From Bacillota bacterium (GTDB taxonomy: Bacteria > Armatimonadota > Hebobacteria > Hebobacterales > Hebobacteraceae), in NCBI GenBank assembly GCA_030597345.1, contig JAUVSA010000093.1, forward strand, positions 1-7,942: a DNA stretch of 7,942 bases. The letters are read 5' to 3'. Positions 4,851 through 7,942 of this stretch are shown here, piece after piece; position 1 is the stretch's first letter, and every line of letters begins with the position of its first letter. The notes under the pieces are model-generated. The model was given only the letters and a program-made list of their open reading frames with translations, had not been told where the DNA came from and searched no databases. Both the position numbers and the translations under genes were made by a program.

Positions 4851-7169
4851 TCAGGGCCCCAGCGCGGGTCGGCCGTGGCGAGTGCAAGTCTCGGTGGGGG
4901 CTTCGTCGGCCTCGAAGGTGCGATTCACGACAATAGGACAGCGCGGACTGGCGATCTGCCCGCTGATGGCACAGATGGGGAGGCCCACTCTCCGAGGTCT
5001 GGGCTCGGAGGGCGGCTCCTCCGGGGGCGCCTCGGGCAGCTCCCCCTCGATGGGCGCGGTATGAACATCGCAGCTTTCCTGGGGCGGGCCTTCCCCGCTG
5101 TGGAGGTTGTATCTAACGAGAGCAGGATTGGGACAATAGCGTCCGGCCAGTCGGCCGGAGACGGGGCAGATGCGTTTTGTGACGGTCGTCGCGAGCGCTG
5201 TCTCATCGCCCCCGGCAGAGGCATCATCTCCAGTCGCCGGTGCGATTTCGGGCGGCTCGGGCGCCTCGGGAGATCCGCGCTTTCCTGGGTCGATGTAGGT
5301 GATACGCTCCGGCTCTTCCCGAGCCCGCGCTGCGGACATGATGGGCTGTGCCTTGCCCATGAAGCGCGCCCAGATGGGAGCTGGTAGAGTAGCCCCCGAA
5401 ACACCTCTGCCGTAGCGGTTCTCCGTGCTCTTGACTGCCTTGTTGCCGACCCAGACAGCAGCGCTCAAATCGTCGGTGAAACCCACGAACCAGGCGTCGA
5501 CGTACTCGTTGGAGGTGCCAGTCTTGCCGGCCGCTGGGAACTTGCGGAGCAGCCAGGCCTGCCCTGCGCCCGTTCCGCTCCTTATGACCTCGGTCAGCAT
5601 CTCCACCATCTGGCTGGCGACACCTTCATGCAGAGCGCGCCACGTGACAACCCGGTGGGCCTCGATGGTACGGGCCTGCGAGTCTTCAATTCTCCGAATC
5701 GCGAACGGCTCAGTGCGCATCCCGCCCGCGGCGTAGACGGCGAAGGCCGACGCCATCTCGAGCGGCGAGACGTCGGGCGCGCCAATGGCGAGTGAGAGAT
5801 AGGGGTCGAGCTGATGGTAGATGCCCATACGCTCGGCTGTGTCTATCACTGACCCGATGCCCACTTCCTCCGCCACTTTCACAGCCGCAACGTTGTACGA
5901 GCGCGCCAGCGCCTCCCTGAAGGTGACTTCGCCATGGTACTTGCGGCCGTAGTTCCTCGGAGTCCAGATCCGCCCGAACTCATCCTGGTAGCTCACGGGA
6001 GAGTCATCCACGATACTGTCCGGGGTATAGCCCTGCTCGAGGGCGGCCGTGTACACGAAGGGCTTAAAGGAGGATCCGGCCTGTCTGCCTCCTTGCACCG
6101 CTACGTTGTACTGGCTCTCCGAGTAGTCCACTCCCCCCACCATCGCCTTGATTGCCCCGGTACGCACATCCACCGCGACCAGGGCCATCTCGTCCACTTG
6201 GTATCCGGCCTTCTTCGCCCGCTCCATCCCCCAGGCGATGGCCTCCTCCGCCGCCTGCTGCATCTCCAAGTTCAGGGTGGTCTGGATGGTGAGTCCGCCC
6301 TTGTAGACCGCCTCGTGTCCCCATCTCGCTACTACGTCGCGCAACACGTAGTTGGTGAAGTAGGGGGCCTCGGGGTTGGTCATCCCGAGGGGTTCTCGGT
6401 CCTCTACCAGCTCCAGGGGCGCAGCCCGCGCCTGCTTCGCCTCCTCCGGCGTGAGGTAGCCCTGCTCGGCCATCAGCGATAGCACCAGATTGCGTCGGTC
6501 CACAGCGCGCTGCTCATCGTTGAACGGCGAGTAGTACTGCGGCCGCTTCGGCAGCCCGGCCAGCAGCGCGCACTCCCACACGCCGAGGTCCTTCACATCC
6601 TTGGCGAAGTAAGTCTTGGCCGCCACCTGGACCCCATAAGCCCCCTCTCCGAAGTAGATCTGATTCAGGTACAACTCCATGATCTCGGGCTTGGTGTAGG
6701 CGCGCTCTAGCTGAACGGCGAGCGTAACCTCGGCCAGCTTCCGCGAGAGGGTCCGCGCCGGGGTGAGGTAGACGTTGCGCGCGAGCTGCTGAGTAATGGT
6801 GCTGGTGCCGCGGCCGTGGAGCACACCCCGGACGATGCCACGGGGATCGACGCCGAGGTGCTGGTAGAAATTCCGGTCCTCGGTGGCGACAACTGCGTCT
6901 TGCAGCGCCTGGGGCATCTGCTCCAGTTGTACGAACTCCCGGTGCTCCGTCGCAACCGTATACAGCACTTCGCCGTCGGCCGACAGCACCTGGGACTGAA
7001 GGCCGGGGCGGATGTCACCGAGATCGCGCGCCCGTGGGATCAGCTCCGCAATCCCGGTGTAGGTGCCGAGGACCACTCCCCCTACCGCCGCGATCCCGAA
7101 CAAGAGAGAGAGGTTCAGCAAGCGGAGAATCCACCAGATGATATCTCTCGGACTTCGACCGCGCCTCAT
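4851..7169 (-). CDS. Bifunctional class A penicillin-binding protein (glycosyltransferase/transpeptidase)
   Basis: A 772-residue PBP1A-type enzyme. It polymerises lipid II into glycan strands and cross-links the stem peptides on the outer face of the cytoplasmic membrane. Order of parts: short basic cytoplasmic tail; signal anchor (about 11-37); GT51 glycosyltransferase (about 60-230) with TEDRNFYQHLGVDP (catalytic Glu97), GTSTITQQLARN (121-132) and the LE-x-x-x-TKPEIMELYLNQIYFGEG block; transpeptidase (about 325-605) with SSFK (nucleophile Ser366, Lys369), SYN (424-426) and KTGTS (549-553). All catalytic motifs are intact. After a Pro/Glu-rich linker come two copies of a cysteine motif, ICPVSGRLAGRYCP...C-x-x-H (668-703) and ICAISGQIASPRCP...C-x-x-H (733-765), as seen in PBP tails of several phyla. 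The start is ATG at 7167-7169 with a weak AAGG 9 bp upstream. The M50 protease follows 20 bp later. ponA/mrcA-type function is secure; the exact orthologue name is not. Confidence 0.96.
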   Translation of the reverse strand: MRRGRSPRDIIWWILRLLNLSLLFGIAAVGGVVLGTYTGIAELIPRARDLGDIRPGLQSQVLSADGEVLYTVATEHREFVQLEQMPQALQDAVVATEDRNFYQHLGVDPRGIVRGVLHGRGTSTITQQLARNVYLTPARTLSRKLAEVTLAVQLERAYTKPEIMELYLNQIYFGEGAYGVQVAAKTYFAKDVKDLGVWECALLAGLPKRPQYYSPFNDEQRAVDRRNLVLSLMAEQGYLTPEEAKQARAAPLELVEDREPLGMTNPEAPYFTNYVLRDVVARWGHEAVYKGGLTIQTTLNLEMQQAAEEAIAWGMERAKKAGYQVDEMALVAVDVRTGAIKAMVGGVDYSESQYNVAVQGGRQAGSSFKPFVYTAALEQGYTPDSIVDDSPVSYQDEFGRIWTPRNYGRKYHGEVTFREALARSYNVAAVKVAEEVGIGSVIDTAERMGIYHQLDPYLSLAIGAPDVSPLEMASAFAVYAAGGMRTEPFAIRRIEDSQARTIEAHRVVTWRALHEGVASQMVEMLTEVIRSGTGAGQAWLLRKFPAAGKTGTSNEYVDAWFVGFTDDLSAAVWVGNKAVKSTENRYGRGVSGATLPAPIWARFMGKAQPIMSAARAREEPERITYIDPGKRGSPEAPEPPEIAPATGDDASAGGDETALATTVTKRICPVSGRLAGRYCPNPALVRYNLHSGEGPPQESCDVHTAPIEGELPEAPPEEPPSEPRPRRVGLPICAISGQIASPRCPIVVNRTFEADEAPTETCTRHGRPALGP

Positions 7170-7202
7170 TCGCTGATGCCTTGTGTGATATCCTTGGGAG
7201 TA

Positions 7203-7240
7203 CTACGATGCAGTCGCATCATCCTACGACGCAATCGCAT
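7203..7240. repeat. Two 17-bp direct repeats at 21-bp period upstream of the PBP gene
   Basis: On the plus strand, CTACGATGCAGTCGCAT (7203-7219) and CTACGACGCAATCGCAT (7224-7240) match at 15 of 17 positions. They are spaced exactly 21 bp, two helical turns. The right-hand end of the first copy also contains a short dyad, GATGC-4-GCATC. They lie about 35-70 bp before the PBP start, a typical place for a tandem regulator-binding site. I see no convincing -35/-10 pair around them, and no known operator consensus is recognised. Confidence 0.5.
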
Positions 7241-7343
7241 GGTCTGGCTCACGAACCGGGACGACCTAAGTCAAACGCGAGCGGCCCGGGCAGGATCGCC
7301 CCGCCGGCCCTCATGCTAACTCTTGGGTCCGCCGACACCCGGG

Positions 7344-7942
7344 CTATTCGCTGGAAGCCGAGAGATCCTTCAAACGGGGCTCGGCCGATGGCGAGATGGT
7401 GCCCTCCGCGCGGATGTAATCGCACAGAGCGTCCACCAGAGCGGGCCCGGCCTGCTTGACTTTAAGCCCGTCGAAGATCCGGAAGTACCCGAGCGCGCCC
7501 TTCGCCAGAGAGGTGGGCATGGCGGCCCGGTATGTCTTGCTGGGGGAGAGGACCTCGCGGCCGACTCTGACCTCTGCCAGTCGCTGTCCCGGGGGCGCCT
7601 CCGAACGAAAGGTGACCCTCATGCCTGAAACCTGCAGAAAGGCAGTGCTGGGCTTCGGCAGCATGGAGATTCCTCGCTCCAGGGCCGCTCGGAGTTGCTA
7701 GCCAGACATCTCCACCAGGACTATCTCCTCGTCGGGATAGGAAAGGCTTCCGGACAGGACAGCGCGCGTCAGGTCTCCTGCGGGGATCACCGTTGAGCGC
7801 AGTTGGCTCGCCGGGATCAGGGCGAGGTCCGCCAGCACCGAAGCGCGGGCCGCGTCGGCGACTAGATCGCCCAGCGTGCATGCCTTCTCCCGCGGCCGCT
7901 CCGCCTCCAGCGGCCCCGTCGCCGTCCCCAGCACTTCGCCCC
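7344..7942 (-). pseudogene. 5'-nucleotidase/UshA-type C-terminal domain, 5' end outside window, in-frame TAG
   Basis: One continuous reading frame runs from the right edge to TAG at 7344-7346, broken only by TAG at 7698-7700. Together the two parts make the C-terminal domain of the metallophosphatase/5'-nucleotidase family, normally secreted enzymes that hydrolyse nucleotides. Visible landmarks: TLGDLVADAARAS (near the start), IPAGDLTRAVLS, VLVEMSG then the amber codon then QLRAALERGIS, FLQVSGMRVTF, SPSKTYRAAMPTSLAKGALGYF. The stop falls inside the conserved ltG-x-qLr-x-lLE block, where relatives have an ordinary residue, and both sides remain well conserved. This indicates a recent nonsense mutation, readthrough, or a sequence error. 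Translation could restart at ATG 7662-7664, which has a GAGG 7 bp upstream, but that would give only 106 residues. The usual NGGxxR nucleotide-binding loop reads IPASQLR here. The N-terminal phosphatase domain would lie outside the window. Confidence 0.75.

Noticed and set aside
3730..5064. Long open frame on the plus strand (about 444 codons) opposite the M50 protease and PBP tail
   Set aside because: It is antisense to two genes with complete catalytic motifs, its translation is rich in Glu/His/Gln/Gly with no recognisable domain, and such frames are common opposite GC-rich genes.
7246..7274. TTGACT hexamer on the minus strand at 7269-7274 as a -35 for the PBP gene
   Set aside because: No acceptable -10 sequence lies 16-18 bp downstream (the site reads TGAGCC).
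7283..7309. GC-rich imperfect hairpin after the nucleotidase gene, as a terminator
   Set aside because: Two 4-bp arm pairs with an asymmetric bulge, and only a short GTTTGACTT downstream; too weak to call in DNA of this GC content.

Overview
The window is GC-rich bacterial chromosomal DNA. Every gene I can support lies on the minus strand, so transcription runs from high to low coordinates. The mix of a class A penicillin-binding protein with C-terminal cysteine motifs, a GspF/PilC-type membrane protein and several TGA/TAG-ended genes with good Shine-Dalgarno sites (two of them starting at GTG) suggests an uncultivated GC-rich bacterium. I cannot place the phylum from sequence alone. I see no tRNA, rRNA, insertion sequence, phage gene or CRISPR array.

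Layout, in transcription order from the right edge. (1) At 7344-7942 is the C-terminal domain of a 5'-nucleotidase/UshA-type protein. It enters from beyond the window and is interrupted in frame by a TAG at 7698-7700. (2) At 7170-7343 is a 174-bp spacer holding two imperfect 17-bp direct repeats spaced exactly 21 bp apart. (3) At 3706-7169 is a two-gene envelope unit: a bifunctional class A PBP, then, 20 bp later, an M50 site-2-protease-like membrane metalloprotease with two CBS domains. (4) At 3573-3705 is a spacer with a perfect TATAAT on the minus strand and, 3 bp downstream, a perfect 7-bp inverted repeat. This is the likely promoter/operator of the next unit. (5) At 1-3572 is a five-gene cluster: a GspF/PilC-like protein carrying an N-terminal zinc ribbon, a PaaI-type hotdog thioesterase, a membrane histidine-kinase-like protein whose phospho-acceptor His is replaced by Gln, a three-TM protein with a TPR tail, and a GNAT acetyltransferase cut by the left edge. 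Three of the four junctions are tight (12-bp gap, ATGA overlap, 8-bp gap); the fourth is a 125-bp gap.

How they may work together: the PBP polymerises and cross-links peptidoglycan, and the co-transcribed M50 protease may control an envelope response by intramembrane cleavage. In the left cluster, three of five products are membrane proteins (the GspF-like platform, the kinase-like protein and the TPR protein), which suggests a membrane-associated assembly or signalling function. The link to the thioesterase and acetyltransferase is unknown. The most notable oddities are the probable pseudo-histidine kinase, the zinc-ribbon/GspF fusion, a 27-bp tandem duplication that straddles a stop codon and the next gene's ribosome binding site, and the in-frame amber codon in the nucleotidase gene. 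No clearly new multi-gene system is proven here.
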